Assembly (NCBI GenBank): GCA_036489975.1
Contig: DASXES010000085.1
Coordinates: 61,596-125,595, forward strand
Length of the DNA: 64,000 bases
DNA from: Roseiarcus sp036489975
Lineage (GTDB): Bacteria > Pseudomonadota > Alphaproteobacteria > Rhizobiales > Beijerinckiaceae
Direction: 5' to 3'
Shown here piece by piece: positions 30,938 through 38,475 of the stretch; position 1 is the first letter of the stretch, and each line of letters opens with the position of its first letter. Below the pieces are notes generated by a model that did no database searches, had not been told where the DNA came from, and saw only the letters and a program-made list of their open reading frames with translations. The translations under genes were made by a program, and so were the position numbers.

Positions 30938-31678
30938 CTACTTCAGCAGCCAGTAGGCGACGCCGAGCAGCGCGAGTGCGGCGGCGGCGATCCCGGCCAG
31001 GATGACATAGGCGCCATTGTCGATTCCGGCGATATTTTTCTGGAACTCGGCGCGATCGTTGACGTTCGGGAATTTTGTGACCGGCGTGGCGACGCCGAGA
31101 AATGCGCATAAGGGATCCCAGCCGTCGGTTGCTTTGAAGATGAGCAGCTTGTCCGGCGGGACCGCCGCCTTCACTTCGCCGACATAGGCGTCATAGCGGG
31201 CGATCGCGGCGGCTTTGTCGTCCATCACGCCCTTGAGCGTCCGGCCCCAGACGAGCTTGCGGCTTATGTCGCCGAATTTCCGTCCGAAGGGAGTGAGCGT
31301 TTCGAGCACCTTGAACTGCCAGCGGGACTCGGTGAAGTAGATCGTGTCCATCGTGCTCTCGTACCACGCCTCCGCGCCGCGCGGATGCAGGGTGAGCAGC
31401 ACCTTCGCGTTCGGATAGGCGGCCATGAGCTCGCGCCAGACGCAGCAGCCGGGATTGTCGACGCTCGCCGCATATTTTGCGAATACCGATTCCCAGTCAT
31501 GCTGGGTTCCGGGCGGCGAATTGGCGACCCTGCGCCAGAAGTCGAGATGCGACTTGTTCTCCTTGTTGAGGAGCACTTCCGTCATGTGATAGCAGGGGAA
31601 GCCGAGCTGATTGAGGGCGAGCTGGGTCGAATGCGTTCCGGTCCGGCCCAATCCGGCCCCGATCACCCTCAAAGCCAT
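30938..31678 (-). CDS. Sulfotransferase family protein with a C-terminal membrane anchor
   Basis: A 246-residue protein of the Sulfotransfer_4 type. It starts MALRVIGAGLGRTGTHSTQ, the PAPS 5'-phosphosulfate loop (GRTGTHS), has PRGAEAWYESTMD (3'-phosphate region), and ends with one hydrophobic helix (YVILAGIAAAALALLGVAYW), an inner-membrane anchor. The acceptor is unknown; homologues are common in bacteria and often act on cell-surface glycans or lipids. The start at 31678 is set by the family N-terminus, since the longer upstream frame is a fused relic. Confidence 0.82.
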   Translation of the reverse strand: MALRVIGAGLGRTGTHSTQLALNQLGFPCYHMTEVLLNKENKSHLDFWRRVANSPPGTQHDWESVFAKYAASVDNPGCCVWRELMAAYPNAKVLLTLHPRGAEAWYESTMDTIYFTESRWQFKVLETLTPFGRKFGDISRKLVWGRTLKGVMDDKAAAIARYDAYVGEVKAAVPPDKLLIFKATDGWDPLCAFLGVATPVTKFPNVNDRAEFQKNIAGIDNGAYVILAGIAAAALALLGVAYWLLK

Positions 31679-31741
31679 GGGGCGGATTCCTTGGGGTGAG
31701 AGCAGGGGCGCAACCTTATCTCGGCCAGCCCCGCGCGGCGA

Positions 31742-31882
31742 TCCCCGCTCCGCCTTATAGCCCAGAAAGGCGCCGATCAACGCCGCCGCGGCGATGAAGG
31801 CACATGACGACGAGGGAATCAGCCCGCCGCTGGCTCCCGCTGGGATCGCGGCGCCGGCCAAGGCTGCTGAGGTCGGGATAAA
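31742..31882 (-). pseudogene. Degraded partial copy of the small membrane protein gene at 32450-32644
   Basis: The minus-strand translation reads SAALAGAAIPAGASGGLIPS...ALIGAFLGYKAERG, which aligns to the 64-residue protein encoded at 32450-32644 (WVALAGAAIVAGL...AALIGAWLGYKGEQVG). It has no start codon of its own, lies just beyond a terminator and is in frame with the sulfotransferase gene. It looks like a duplicated, decayed fragment. Confidence 0.5.
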
Positions 31883-31910
31883 GGTGGGCCAGCTCGTTCT
31901 CGAAAACAAC

Positions 31911-31939
31911 AAAGCGACGGAAGCGGTCCGTCGCTTTGC
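31911..31939 (-). terminator. Rho-independent terminator of the PRC-barrel gene
   Basis: CAAAGCGACGGA (31911-31922) and TCCGTCGCTTTG (31928-31939) form a perfect 12-bp stem with a 5-nt loop. On the minus strand it is followed by TTGTTTTC, so it terminates the leftward PRC-barrel transcript 48 bp after its stop. Confidence 0.8.
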
Positions 31940-31986
31940 CTGGCCATAGGGCGACTCCCCGATGGCTCACTACTCGGTCGTGAGCG

Positions 31987-32367
31987 TCAGAGCGGCCCTC
32001 CAAGGCCGCGAGTCGGATTGACGCCGTAGAAATCGTCGAGCCTGCGCTCATATGCGGGATCGCCCCAGGCCGGCTCCGTCCCAGGCTCGTAGGATGGCGC
32101 GTCTTCGAGCTCAATCTGCCGGATATCAACGACATATCCGCCCAGGTTCGTATTGTACCGCAGGAGCGACCAGGGGAGCGGATGATAGCTGTTCCAGACC
32201 CCGAGGAATCCGCCAAACGCCATGATCGCATAGGCGATCTGACCGCTTTGCTTGTCGATCATCAGGTCACGGATCGAACCGACCCGGTCGCCTCCGGTGT
32301 TGAAGACATCGGTGCTCTCGACCTTGCTGGCGGCGATGAGGGTCGTGGTTTCCTGGACAGTGTCCAT
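31987..32367 (-). CDS. PRC-barrel domain stress protein
   Basis: A 126-residue protein with a PRC-barrel fold: VESTDVFNTGGDRVGSIRDLMIDKQSGQIAYAIMAFGGF is the diagnostic beta-barrel stretch (given in parts: DVFNTGGDRVGSIRDL and GQIAYAIMAFGGFLG). A C-terminal acidic/Pro tail follows. AGGAGC precedes the ATG. Free-standing PRC-barrel proteins are frequent members of the EcfG regulon, and a perfect EcfG promoter lies 33 bp before the start, so stress induction is very likely. Function unknown. Confidence 0.88.
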   Translation of the reverse strand: MDTVQETTTLIAASKVESTDVFNTGGDRVGSIRDLMIDKQSGQIAYAIMAFGGFLGVWNSYHPLPWSLLRYNTNLGGYVVDIRQIELEDAPSYEPGTEPAWGDPAYERRLDDFYGVNPTRGLGGPL

Positions 32368-32399
32368 CGGGTTAGCTCCTTGGCTGTTGTCCGCGGGTC

Positions 32400-32424
32400 A
32401 ACGCCAAGCGAGTCGGAAGGTTCC
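32400..32424 (-). promoter_or_regulatory. EcfG promoter for the PRC-barrel gene
   Basis: On the minus strand GGAAC (32424-32420) is followed after exactly 17 bp by GTT (32402-32400). The distance to the ATG at 32367 leaves a leader of about 25-30 nt, the normal arrangement. Confidence 0.75.
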
Positions 32425-32449
32425 GGGCGCCTCGACAGCGAGCTATGAG

Positions 32450-32644
32450 CTATTTTGAGCGCCTCTGCGCCAGGCGCTGCACGAGATAGCGCCGGCCAAC
32501 CTGTTCGCCCTTGTAGCCGAGCCAGGCCCCGATCAGCGCTGCCGGGATCAGCACCCACGGCGAGGACGAATAGATTGCGGTGAGGCCCGCGACGATCGCG
32601 GCGCCGGCTAGCGCCACCCAGGTGGTAAACTCGGAAGAACCCAT
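32450..32644 (-). CDS. Small two-helix membrane protein
   Basis: A 64-residue protein with two hydrophobic segments (WVALAGAAIVAGLTAIY and WVLIPAALIGAWLGY) and a basic C-terminus (GRRYLVQRLAQRRSK), so the tail probably lies in the cytoplasm. I do not recognise a family. A decayed second copy of its membrane part occurs 570 bp downstream (31742-31882), which supports that it is a real coding sequence. It lies upstream of the PRC-barrel gene, with the EcfG promoter starting 26 bp after its stop region. Confidence 0.6.
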   Translation of the reverse strand: MGSSEFTTWVALAGAAIVAGLTAIYSSSPWVLIPAALIGAWLGYKGEQVGRRYLVQRLAQRRSK

Positions 32645-32930
32645 TCCATCCGTAACGGCGAGCGCACAGTGACCCGCGAGCTTCCGGCCGCTTATACTTC
32701 CTTTGGTCTTTCCGCGCCATCGATCCTCCCAAAAAGCGCGCCTCCGCCTCCCTGGGAGCGCCCCAATGGCAAGCTCCGCCGGTTTCGCGCTCGAAGACCT
32801 GGCCGTTCAGTCTTCGAGACGGCTTCGGCAGATCACGGCTATTCCGTTGCGGAATTACATACGTGGGTTGACAATCAGGCGGTTGTCCCTGTAGTGCGGC
32901 CTCTCAGTCGCAGTAGGCCGGAGACATCGG

Positions 32931-33601
32931 ATGAAATTGAGCGTGGCGGGTTCGGCCTTGTTTGGCGCCCTCGCATTCGTCGGCATCGCGGGCGCGCATG
33001 CCGCGACAATTACGATTAACTTGAATGACTACGACGCCAGCGCCGTGAACTCCACGCGGGCGTGACCTTGGGCGCCGTGACCGTCACCGATTTAACCGGT
33101 GGCGGGGTAAGCGTGAGCTACGCTTTGAACTCGCCCGCCACATTCTTCGCGGCGACTGGCAACCACATCACTGCGGGCTTCAACCTGGACACGGCAATAA
33201 CCGCCGCTGACATCACGGGCTTCAGTTCATCCCTTTTCACCGTTGAGATACCGACCGGCAATGTTCCAGGCGGCAGCGGCGGATTCGGCGCCTTTACCGC
33301 CGGTCTTCAGGGCACCTGGCACGGGACAAACAATAGCTTTGCCGGCCCGATCTCATTCGACATCGCGGGGATCAGCACTTCCGACTTCGTGGCGAACAGC
33401 CAGGGCTTCATCGCGGTCGCCGATCTTCTCGGAAACGTGGGCACTGGCGCCGTTGGCGGCATGACCGAAACGGTCGTCAGAACGGTCGTCGGAACGCCCG
33501 AGCCCTCAACCTGGGCGATGATGCTCCTCGGCTTCGCGGGCCTCGGCTACGCCGGCTACCGGAAGGCGCGCACCGCCGGGACGTCGCTGTCGGCCGCCTG
33601 A
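32931..33601 (+). pseudogene. PEP-CTERM secreted protein, interrupted by a frameshift
   Basis: Two frames together make one PEP-CTERM protein. The first (ATG 32931) gives a signal peptide, MKLSVAGSALFGALAF...AHA, then about 20 residues to a TGA at 33063-33065. The second, open from 33062 in another frame, continues with a Thr/Gly-rich secreted domain and ends in VGTPEPSTWAMMLLGFAGLG, a transmembrane helix and YRKAR, the exosortase sorting signal. The shift lies at about 33040-33062. It may be real decay or a sequencing error. No exosortase lies in the window. Confidence 0.75.
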
Positions 33602-33628
33602 CCCAAGCTCGGATCGGAAGACATTAAG

Positions 33629-33659
33629 AGGCCGCCGGGTGAGGCGGCCTTTCCTTTTT
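33629..33659 (+). terminator. Rho-independent terminator after the PEP-CTERM gene
   Basis: AGGCCGCC (33629-33636) pairs with GGCGGCCT (33643-33650) around a 6-nt loop and is followed by TTCCTTTTT. This is a typical intrinsic terminator for the rightward transcript, 28 bp after the stop codon. Confidence 0.85.
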
Positions 33660-33687
33660 GGGGCGCGATGGGAGCTTGCGCGACGCG

Positions 33688-34335
33688 TCAGGCCGCCTTG
33701 CGGCGCGCGACCCCGGCGTGGAACAGCGGAAGCTCCGCCGCCAGAGCCCCGGCGACGCTCGGCCTTGCGCGCATCCGCTCGAGATAGGCTTTGACGTTTG
33801 GATACGCGGAGAGGTCGATCTGAGGCGTCGCCCCGGTCCAGTTGAGGATCGTCGTCAGATAGGCGTCAGCGACGCTGAAGCGGTCGAGCAGGAACTCCCG
33901 CCCCTTCAACGCCCGGTCGAGATAGGCGAGGCGGGGGGCGTATTTCGCCAGGGTCCAGGCTTTCACCTCGGGCGGCGTCGTCTCGCCGAGCAGCGGCGTC
34001 ATGAGGCCTTTGTGCAGTTCGGTCCCGATGAAGCTCAGCCATTGTTGGAGCCTCGCGCGCCCCTGGCGATCGGCGGGCGCAGGCGCAAGGCGGGCCTGCG
34101 GATATTGGTCGGCGATATATTGTAGGATGGCCGCGTTTTCCGTCAGCACGCTTCCATCCTCGAGTTTCAGTGCAGGCACGCAGCCGAGCGGATTGACGGC
34201 GCGGTAATCCTCGCCCGTGCTCACGACGCGCCCTGCGCGGGTGTCGACTTCGACGAGGCGCACCGCCGCGCTGGCTTCATTGAGCGCGATCCTGGCCGAC
34301 ATCGAGCAGGCGAGGGGGGCGAAATAAAGCTCCAT
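33688..34335 (-). CDS. Glutathione S-transferase family protein
   Basis: A 215-residue beta-type GST. The N-terminal thioredoxin fold has LYFAPLACSMSARIALNEA (the catalytic-type Cys10/Ser region), VNPLGCVPAL (cis-Pro) and LTENAAILQYI (the E-N/S-A motif for glutathione); the helical domain follows from residue 88. AAGGAG lies seven bases before ATG 34335. It is divergent from a TetR regulator whose probable operator lies 57-78 bp from its start, so it is the likely target. Confidence 0.92.
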   Translation of the reverse strand: MELYFAPLACSMSARIALNEASAAVRLVEVDTRAGRVVSTGEDYRAVNPLGCVPALKLEDGSVLTENAAILQYIADQYPQARLAPAPADRQGRARLQQWLSFIGTELHKGLMTPLLGETTPPEVKAWTLAKYAPRLAYLDRALKGREFLLDRFSVADAYLTTILNWTGATPQIDLSAYPNVKAYLERMRARPSVAGALAAELPLFHAGVARRKAA

Positions 34336-34391
34336 GGGATTCTCCTTTGCAATTTCTGTACTCTTTCGCATAGAATAGGGGTCGTCAAGAG

Positions 34392-34413
34392 TTTTGTTCA
34401 ATATGGTACAAAA
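34392..34413. promoter_or_regulatory. Palindromic operator candidate for the TetR gene at 34403
   Basis: TTTTGTTCAATATGGTACAAAA is a 22-bp imperfect palindrome with 18 of 22 positions symmetric about ATAT (half-site TTTTGT). It overlaps the start codon of the TetR gene and lies in the divergent gap with the GST gene, as expected for autoregulation plus control of the neighbour. Confidence 0.6.
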
Positions 34414-35041
34414 ATCTGTGCCCGATGTCGCCAAGGCCGGCCCGCGCCGCCGCGGGCGCCCGCGCGCCTTCGAGCCGGAGACGGCGCTCACCCAGGCTAT
34501 GGATGTTTTCTGGCGGCATGGATTCGCCGCCGCCTCGCTCGACGACGTCAGCGCCGCGACGGGCCTGAACCGGCCGAGCCTGTACGGCGCCTTCGGCGAC
34601 AAGCGCGCGCTCTATCTGCAGGCTTACGGGCAGTACCGGAAGCGGGTGAACGAGATCTTCCAGCCGATGTTCGCGGCGCGAGAGCCGCTCCGCGTGAAGC
34701 TCAGGCGCATTCTTGTCGCCGCGCTCGACCTCTATCTCAGCGGCGAGGACGGACCGCGCGGCTGCTTCACCGTGCTCAGCGCCGCCTCCGACGCGATCGC
34801 CGAGCCGGGCCTTCAGGCCCTGGTCGGCGAGGCGATCGCCGGAACCGATCGGGCGTTCGGGCTCCTGTTCGCCGACGCGCGGGAAGCGGGCGAATTGCCG
34901 GAAAGCGCCGACCCGCGCCGCCTCGCGCGCATCGTCGCGGCGACCCTGCATACGCTCTCGATCCGCGCCCGCGCCCGCATTCCCCGGGCGGAACTCCTGC
35001 CGATTGTTGACGATGTGGTGATCACCGTCTGCGGCGCCTGA
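34403..35041 (+). CDS. TetR/AcrR-family repressor, probable regulator of the GST gene
   Basis: A 212-residue TetR protein. The helix-turn-helix is in ALTQAMDVFWRHGFAAASLDD..TGLNRPSLYGAFGDKRALY (near residues 28-67), and a ligand-binding helical domain follows. The N-terminus is basic (PRRRGRPR). It is divergent from the GST gene, with a 22-bp palindrome over its own start. It may respond to an electrophile handled by the GST; that is inference. It is unrelated in sequence to the next TetR gene. Confidence 0.9.
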   Translation: MVQKSVPDVAKAGPRRRGRPRAFEPETALTQAMDVFWRHGFAAASLDDVSAATGLNRPSLYGAFGDKRALYLQAYGQYRKRVNEIFQPMFAAREPLRVKLRRILVAALDLYLSGEDGPRGCFTVLSAASDAIAEPGLQALVGEAIAGTDRAFGLLFADAREAGELPESADPRRLARIVAATLHTLSIRARARIPRAELLPIVDDVVITVCGA

Positions 35042-35086
35042 GCGCCGTCCGGTTGCGAATCGGTGATGATTGCCGTGGGTTTGCGC

Positions 35087-35116
35087 TTGACATCCATACA
35101 TACCGGTCGGTATGTG
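35087..35116 (+). promoter_or_regulatory. Promoter with overlapping TetR operator
   Basis: TTGACA (35087-35092) and TATGTG (35111-35116) with an 18-bp spacer form a sigma70-type promoter. ACATACCG-GT-CGGTATGT (35098-35115), a palindrome symmetric at every position except its two central bases, fills the spacer and -10, so a repressor bound there would block RNA polymerase. Transcription should start near 35122, making ATG 35124 nearly leaderless. Confidence 0.75.
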
Positions 35117-35123
35117 TCTCCCC

Positions 35124-35792
35124 ATGAACGCGGATCGGCAAACAGCGGGCGTCTCAGCCAGGTCGACCAAGGCCGCGATGGCCGAGGCTTCCGGTCAAAA
35201 GCTGCTCGACGCGGCCGTCCATGTGATGCGCTCGAAGGGCTATTCGGCCGCGCGGGTCGAGGACATCTGCGCCGAGGCGGGTCTGACCAAGGGCGCGTTT
35301 TTCCACCATTTCGCGAGCAAGGAAGCCTGCGCGATCGCCGCGGCGGCGCATTTCGCCGCGAACGCCGATGCCATGTTTGACGCTGCGCCCTATAGCCGAC
35401 TGCCCGATGCGAGAGGCCGCGTGCTCGGCTATGTCGAGTTCCGCAAGGCGATCCTTCAGGGCGAACTGGCGCAGTTCACCTGCCTCCTCGGCACGATGGT
35501 GCAGGAGGCCTACGACTCGCATCCCGCCATTCGCGCCGCCTGCGATCGCTACATCAGCGAGCATGCCGCGCGGCTCGAGGCCGATATCGCCGAGGCGAAG
35601 GCGCGCCATGCGCCGGACGCCGCCTGGACGCCCGATAGCGCCGCCCTTTATGCGCAGGCCGTCCTCCAGGGGGCGTTCATTCTCGCCAAGGCCAGGCACG
35701 GCCCTAAAGTCGCCGCCGATTGCCTCGATCATCTCAAGCGATATTTCGAGACGCTCCTGCCGATGGGCGGAGCGGAACAGCCGGCGCCCTAA
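35124..35792 (+). CDS. TetR/AcrR-family repressor of the VOC operon
   Basis: A 222-residue TetR protein (C-terminal ligand domain). The HTH is in GYSAARVEDICAEAGLTKGAFFHHFASKEA. The start is uncertain: ATG 35124 is nearly leaderless with the mapped promoter, ATG 35178 has AAGG upstream, and ATG 35112 lies inside the operator. It is the first gene of a rightward unit with a PhnB-like protein, a two-domain VOC protein and a YciI-like protein, and probably represses them and itself through the palindrome at 35098-35115. Confidence 0.9.
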   Translation: MNADRQTAGVSARSTKAAMAEASGQKLLDAAVHVMRSKGYSAARVEDICAEAGLTKGAFFHHFASKEACAIAAAAHFAANADAMFDAAPYSRLPDARGRVLGYVEFRKAILQGELAQFTCLLGTMVQEAYDSHPAIRAACDRYISEHAARLEADIAEAKARHAPDAAWTPDSAALYAQAVLQGAFILAKARHGPKVAADCLDHLKRYFETLLPMGGAEQPAP

Positions 35793-35843
35793 AGCGTTGG
35801 CGAGCCGGCGCTGAACGCCGCGCCCAAGGAGGAGACGGACCCC

Positions 35844-36320
35844 ATGACCGAGCAGAAAATCACGCCCTGTCTGTGGTTTGATTTCAACGCCGAAGAGGCC
35901 GTCGCCCACTATCTGTCGATCTTCTCGAACAGCCGCATCGTGTCGACGGCGCGCTACGGCGAGTTCGCGCCTGATCGGAACGGCGCCGTGATGACGATCC
36001 TGTTCGAGATCGACGGCCAGCGCCTGTTGGCGCTGAATGGCGGGCCGCACTACAAATTCACGCCGGCCTTGTCGCTCATGGTGAATTGCGACGATCAGGG
36101 TGAGATCGACGCGCTGTGGGAGAAGCTCGCCGAGGGCGGGCAGCACGTCGAGTGCGGCTGGCTCACCGACAAGTTCGGCGTCACCTGGCAGATCGTCCCG
36201 CGTATTCTGCCAGAACTGTTGGGGGGCGACGCTCAGCAAACCGATCGCGTCATGCGGGCGGTCATGAGCATGAAGAAGCTCGACGTTGCTCAAATGCAGG
36301 CGGCCGCTTCGCCGCAATAG
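35844..36320 (+). CDS. PhnB-like VOC superfamily protein
   Basis: A 158-residue member of the PhnB/3-demethylubiquinone methyltransferase-like subgroup of the VOC fold: TPCLWFDFNAEEAVAHYLSIF, FEIDGQRLLALNGGPHYKFTPALS, and FGVTWQIVP. These proteins are often encoded beside TetR regulators; no reaction is known. A strong AGGAGGAG precedes the ATG. It lies 51 bp after the TetR gene, probably in the same operon. Confidence 0.88.
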   Translation: MTEQKITPCLWFDFNAEEAVAHYLSIFSNSRIVSTARYGEFAPDRNGAVMTILFEIDGQRLLALNGGPHYKFTPALSLMVNCDDQGEIDALWEKLAEGGQHVECGWLTDKFGVTWQIVPRILPELLGGDAQQTDRVMRAVMSMKKLDVAQMQAAASPQ

Positions 36321-36409
36321 GCGTTCGGCATGGAGCGGTATGGCCGGCTCTGAATATTACGACGAACAGAATTGCAACTGGCGTACGCGCCCCTTTGAAG
36401 GAGGAAAAT

Positions 36410-37195
36410 ATGGCCAACGCGACTCAATCGGACGGGCTCGGAAAATTCGTCTGGTACGATCAGATGTCCAACGACCTGTCCGGCTCTGAAAAGTTCTATT
36501 CCGAAGTCGTCGGCTGGAGCCTCGCGCCCAACACGATGAATTCGCAGAAATACACGCTGCTCAAGAGCGGCGAGACGATGGTCGGCGGGCTGATGCCGAT
36601 TCCCGAGGACGCTGCGAAAATGGGCGTGCGCCCTGCGTGGATGGGCTATATCGCCGTCGACGACGTGAAGGCCTACGCCGACAAGGTGAAGGCCGCCGGC
36701 GGCGCGATCCATCGACCGCCGACGGAGATTCCCAACGTCGGAACCTTCGCCGTCGCTGGTGATCCGAGCGGCGCGGGTTTCCTGCTGTTCAAGGGCAATG
36801 GCGAACAGGCGGCGGCGCAGGACCCAACGAAGCCCGGTTACGTAGGTTGGCATGAGCTGCACGGCGGCGACGTCGAGACGTCTTTCGCCTTCTACTCCGG
36901 CCTGTTCGGCTGGACGAAGGGCGAGGCGCTGGATATGGGCCCCGTGGGGACCTACCAGATCTTCGCCATCAAAGGCCAAATGGCCGGCGGCATGATGAAG
37001 AAGATGGACCAGGAGCCCGCTCCCCACTGGGTCTATTACATCACTGTCGATGCGATCGACGCGGCCCAAGATCGGGTGAAGTCGGCGGGCGGCCAGGTGA
37101 TCCACGGACCGATGCAGGTTCCGGGCGGAAGCTGGGTCCTCAACGGCGTCGATCCGCAAGGGGCGATGTTCGCGCTCGTTGCGCCAAGGAGGTAG
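36410..37195 (+). CDS. Two-domain VOC family protein
   Basis: A 261-residue tandem VOC protein. Each half has the beta-alpha-beta-beta-beta pattern: residues 10-130 (GKFVWYDQMSNDLSGSEKFY...FAVAGDPSGAGFLLF) and 140-261 (PGYVGWHELHGGDVETSFAFY...VLNGVDPQGAMFALV). This arrangement resembles hydroxylase-like VOC proteins of actinomycetes and rhizobia (CFP-30B type). The ATG follows AAGGAGG. Third gene of the TetR-led unit; substrate unknown. Confidence 0.88.
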   Translation: MANATQSDGLGKFVWYDQMSNDLSGSEKFYSEVVGWSLAPNTMNSQKYTLLKSGETMVGGLMPIPEDAAKMGVRPAWMGYIAVDDVKAYADKVKAAGGAIHRPPTEIPNVGTFAVAGDPSGAGFLLFKGNGEQAAAQDPTKPGYVGWHELHGGDVETSFAFYSGLFGWTKGEALDMGPVGTYQIFAIKGQMAGGMMKKMDQEPAPHWVYYITVDAIDAAQDRVKSAGGQVIHGPMQVPGGSWVLNGVDPQGAMFALVAPRR

Positions 37196-37227
37196 GGTCG
37201 CATCCGAACGATGTCGGAGAAGACCCA

Positions 37228-37596
37228 ATGCGCGTGATGGTGATCGTCAAGGCGACCGAAGCCTCGGAGGCAGGCGGCATGCCGCCCGCCGAACTTTTGG
37301 CGGACATGGGCGCGTTCAACCAGGCGCTGATCGACGCTGGGATTTTCGTCGACGCGGGTGGGGTCAAGGAAAGCCGCAAGGGCGCGCGAGTGGCCTTCTC
37401 CGGCAAAGACCGCACAGTGGCCAAAGGGCCGTTCCCGAACACCAATGAACTCGCAGCCGGCTACTGGATCTGGCGGGTTAAAGACCTCGATGAAGCGATC
37501 GAGTGGGTCAAACGTTGTCCCAACCCGATGCCCGGGCCGTCCGTCATCGAGATCCGCGAGATGTTCGAGATGGGCGACTTCGACCAAGCCAGGTAG
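37228..37596 (+). CDS. YciI-like (DGPF domain) protein
   Basis: A 122-residue YCII-domain protein: MRVMVIVKATEASEAGGMPP, then RVAFSGKDRTVAKGPFPNT (the DGPF-type motif, here KGPF), GYWIWRVKDLDEAIEWVKRCP (the catalytic-type Asp-Glu helix). Related proteins act in small-molecule metabolism without a defined reaction. It is 32 bp after the VOC gene and ends the TetR-PhnB-VOC-YciI unit. The following 180 bp (37597-37776) hold a short imperfect hairpin near 37716-37738 but no clear terminator. Confidence 0.85.
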   Translation: MRVMVIVKATEASEAGGMPPAELLADMGAFNQALIDAGIFVDAGGVKESRKGARVAFSGKDRTVAKGPFPNTNELAAGYWIWRVKDLDEAIEWVKRCPNPMPGPSVIEIREMFEMGDFDQAR

Positions 37597-37776
37597 ACAA
37601 GCCGGGTAGAAATGTCGTTGGCAAGTTACGCCGCATCGAGGATGGCGATGATCAATCCGTTGACAAGTCCGCCTCGTCCTGTCCTCTCTTGTCATCGCCG
37701 CGCCAGCAAATAGCCTGAGCGAGGGCCACAGGCTCTCGCTTGATGGCCGAAAGCGTTCAAAACGGCGCCAGCCCGG

Positions 37777-38433
37777 ATGACGAAAGCAAAAGCTCGAACC
37801 ACCGCCGCATTCGTCAGCCAGAAGGGGGGCGTCGGCAAAAGCACGCTTGCGCGTCTCCTTGCGGTGGGCGCAATTCATCGCGGGCGTAAGACCTTGCTCG
37901 CGGATTTCGATCTCGATCAGCTGACCTGCGTCGAGTGGGGCGCCTTGCGAATGCGCGCGAGCCTCGAGCCGGAGGTGGACACGCGCGCGTTCAAGAGCCT
38001 GAAGAAGCTGCGCCGCGAGGATAGCGTCGCCGATTTCATTGTCGCCGACACCCGCGGTCTGGCCGACGATCTTTCGACAGAAATCGCCGAGGATAGCGAC
38101 GTCGTCTTCCTGCCGACCGGCGTATCGGGGGACGATCTGAGGCCAACGCTTGCGCTCGCGCGCAAGCTCGCCCGGCGCGGCGCGGAGGGACGCCTCGTGG
38201 TGATCCTGTCGAAGGTTGGCCGCTCGGAAGCGCAATTCTCGAAGGCGGTCGAGGCGATCGAGGAGGCTGGCTTCGAACTCCTCAGCGAGCATTGGCCGCA
38301 GCGCGACGGCTTCCAGAGCGACCTCGATTCCGGTCGCGCCGGACGCGAGGCGCGCAACCCGTATCTGCGCGAGATCGCCGAACGGATGGAGGAGGCGCTC
38401 TACGCCCGCGCGGTGAAGGCGAAGCCTCGCTGA
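37777..38433 (+). CDS. Orphan ParA/MinD-type ATPase
   Basis: A 218-residue deviant-Walker ATPase. The P-loop is KGGVGKST (in FVSQKGGVGKSTLAR) with the signature lysine, and switch-like FIVADTRG and LADFDLDQ follow. It is shorter than chromosomal ParA, and no parB or parS is nearby, so chromosome partitioning is unlikely. Orphan ParA proteins position cargo such as chemoreceptor arrays or secretion machinery; nothing adjacent identifies the cargo. The ribosome-binding site is weak. Confidence 0.85.
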   Translation: MTKAKARTTAAFVSQKGGVGKSTLARLLAVGAIHRGRKTLLADFDLDQLTCVEWGALRMRASLEPEVDTRAFKSLKKLRREDSVADFIVADTRGLADDLSTEIAEDSDVVFLPTGVSGDDLRPTLALARKLARRGAEGRLVVILSKVGRSEAQFSKAVEAIEEAGFELLSEHWPQRDGFQSDLDSGRAGREARNPYLREIAERMEEALYARAVKAKPR

Positions 38434-38475
38434 TCCAGCCTCGCGCGTGCGCCGAAGGCGTCCCGCCTGAAGCGC

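Noticed and set aside
37777..38433. ParA gene as part of a chromosome-partitioning locus
   Set aside because: No ParB-like gene or repeated parS-like site is present nearby.
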